A DNA stretch of 64,000 bases from the NCBI RefSeq assembly GCF_024461735.1, contig NZ_JANGAD010000003.1:62001-126000 (forward strand). The letters run 5' to 3'. The notes under the pieces were generated by a model. That model saw only the letters and a program-made list of their open reading frames with translations. It did not search any database and had not been told where the DNA came from. The translations under genes were made by a program, and so were the position numbers. Every line of letters begins with the position of its first letter. Position 1 is the first letter of the stretch. Shown piece by piece: positions 63,939-64,000 of this stretch. The DNA comes from Anaerotignum propionicum (GTDB lineage Bacteria > Bacillota > Clostridia > Lachnospirales > Anaerotignaceae).

Positions 63939-64000
63939 GTGGAATTTAGAATACAGCATGAAATAAAAGGACGTATTCGGGTGCATTTATTTCAGAGATA
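63939..64000 (+). CDS. Heavy-metal P1B-type ATPase, N-terminus only
   Basis: GTG start with GGAGGTG 5-6 bases upstream. The first 20 residues, with EFRIQHEIKGRIRVHLF, match the opening of HMA_2-type metal P-type ATPases (the R-I-x-H-E-x-x-G-R-I-R motif). The rest is beyond the window. FezB-like candidate. Confidence 0.6.
   Translation, partial: MEFRIQHEIKGRIRVHLFQR

Overview
The window is low-GC DNA from a spore-forming (or formerly spore-forming) anaerobic member of the Clostridia. The evidence is the spoIIAA-spoIIAB-sigF operon, a sigK gene, sigma-A type promoters with AGGAGG ribosome-binding sites, an amino-acid/nucleobase fermentation locus and a Gram-positive type IV pilus operon without a secretin. 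The acrylyl-CoA chemistry and gene content recall Lachnospirales/Anaerotignum (Clostridium propionicum)-like organisms. That placement is inference.

Layout. 1-13774: housekeeping and accessory genes: dsdA (cut by the window edge), a short FNT channel, mutY, a NUDIX enzyme, a GNAT enzyme, a DUF2156 protein, DedA, a TPR/zinc-ribbon protein, folC, the conserved mltG-trmR-trhP block, and a MarR regulator. 14162-29413: a type IV pilus operon in the order giant prepilin, PilX-like protein, two small prepilins, pilB, pilT, pilC (frameshifted as sequenced), major pilin, pilD, pilM, pilN-like, pilO-like. 29602-35525: an acyl-CoA operon (acyl-CoA dehydrogenase, EtfBA, class III CoA-transferase, two beta-alanyl-CoA-ammonia-lyase-like hotdog proteins, nitroreductase). 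35749-36609: a MerR regulator on the minus strand. 36836-44509: reductive pyrimidine catabolism (dihydropyrimidinase, NCS1 permease, ureidopropionase-type amidohydrolase, preT, preA). 44780-49330: a mobile segment with a DUF6870 protein and three tandem large serine recombinases, abutting sigK. sigK is broken inside its helix-turn-helix, as in skin elements. 50163-51664: spoIIAA-spoIIAB-sigF. 52678-55143: two GAPDH paralogues. 55825-61447: a Cache-PAS-GGDEF protein, tRNA-Leu(CAA), a choloylglycine-hydrolase-family enzyme, an Ada-AlkA fusion and ogt. 61681-62508: a lipoprotein. 62571-64000: a Fur-like regulator, a small membrane peptide, a DUF6110-like protein and the start of a P1B-type metal ATPase, an order that resembles ferrosome (fez) loci.

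How the genes work together. Read as one pathway, the two metabolic operons can take up uracil, reduce it (PreTA), open the ring, remove the carbamoyl group to give beta-alanine, activate this to beta-alanyl-CoA, eliminate ammonia to acrylyl-CoA and reduce that to propionyl-CoA with Etf. The CoA-transferase would then release propionate. This would use uracil as a four-electron acceptor (uracil + 4[H] + 2 H2O to propionate + CO2 + 2 NH3). Both operons start at promoters with the same TTGACATTCC start and a 19-bp spacer, the geometry typical of MerR activators. The merR gene lies between them. The uracil-to-propionate reading and its co-regulation are the strongest candidate for an undescribed system here.

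Limits: family assignments come from motif recognition without database searches. No CRISPR array, rRNA, classical IS element or recognisable riboswitch was seen.
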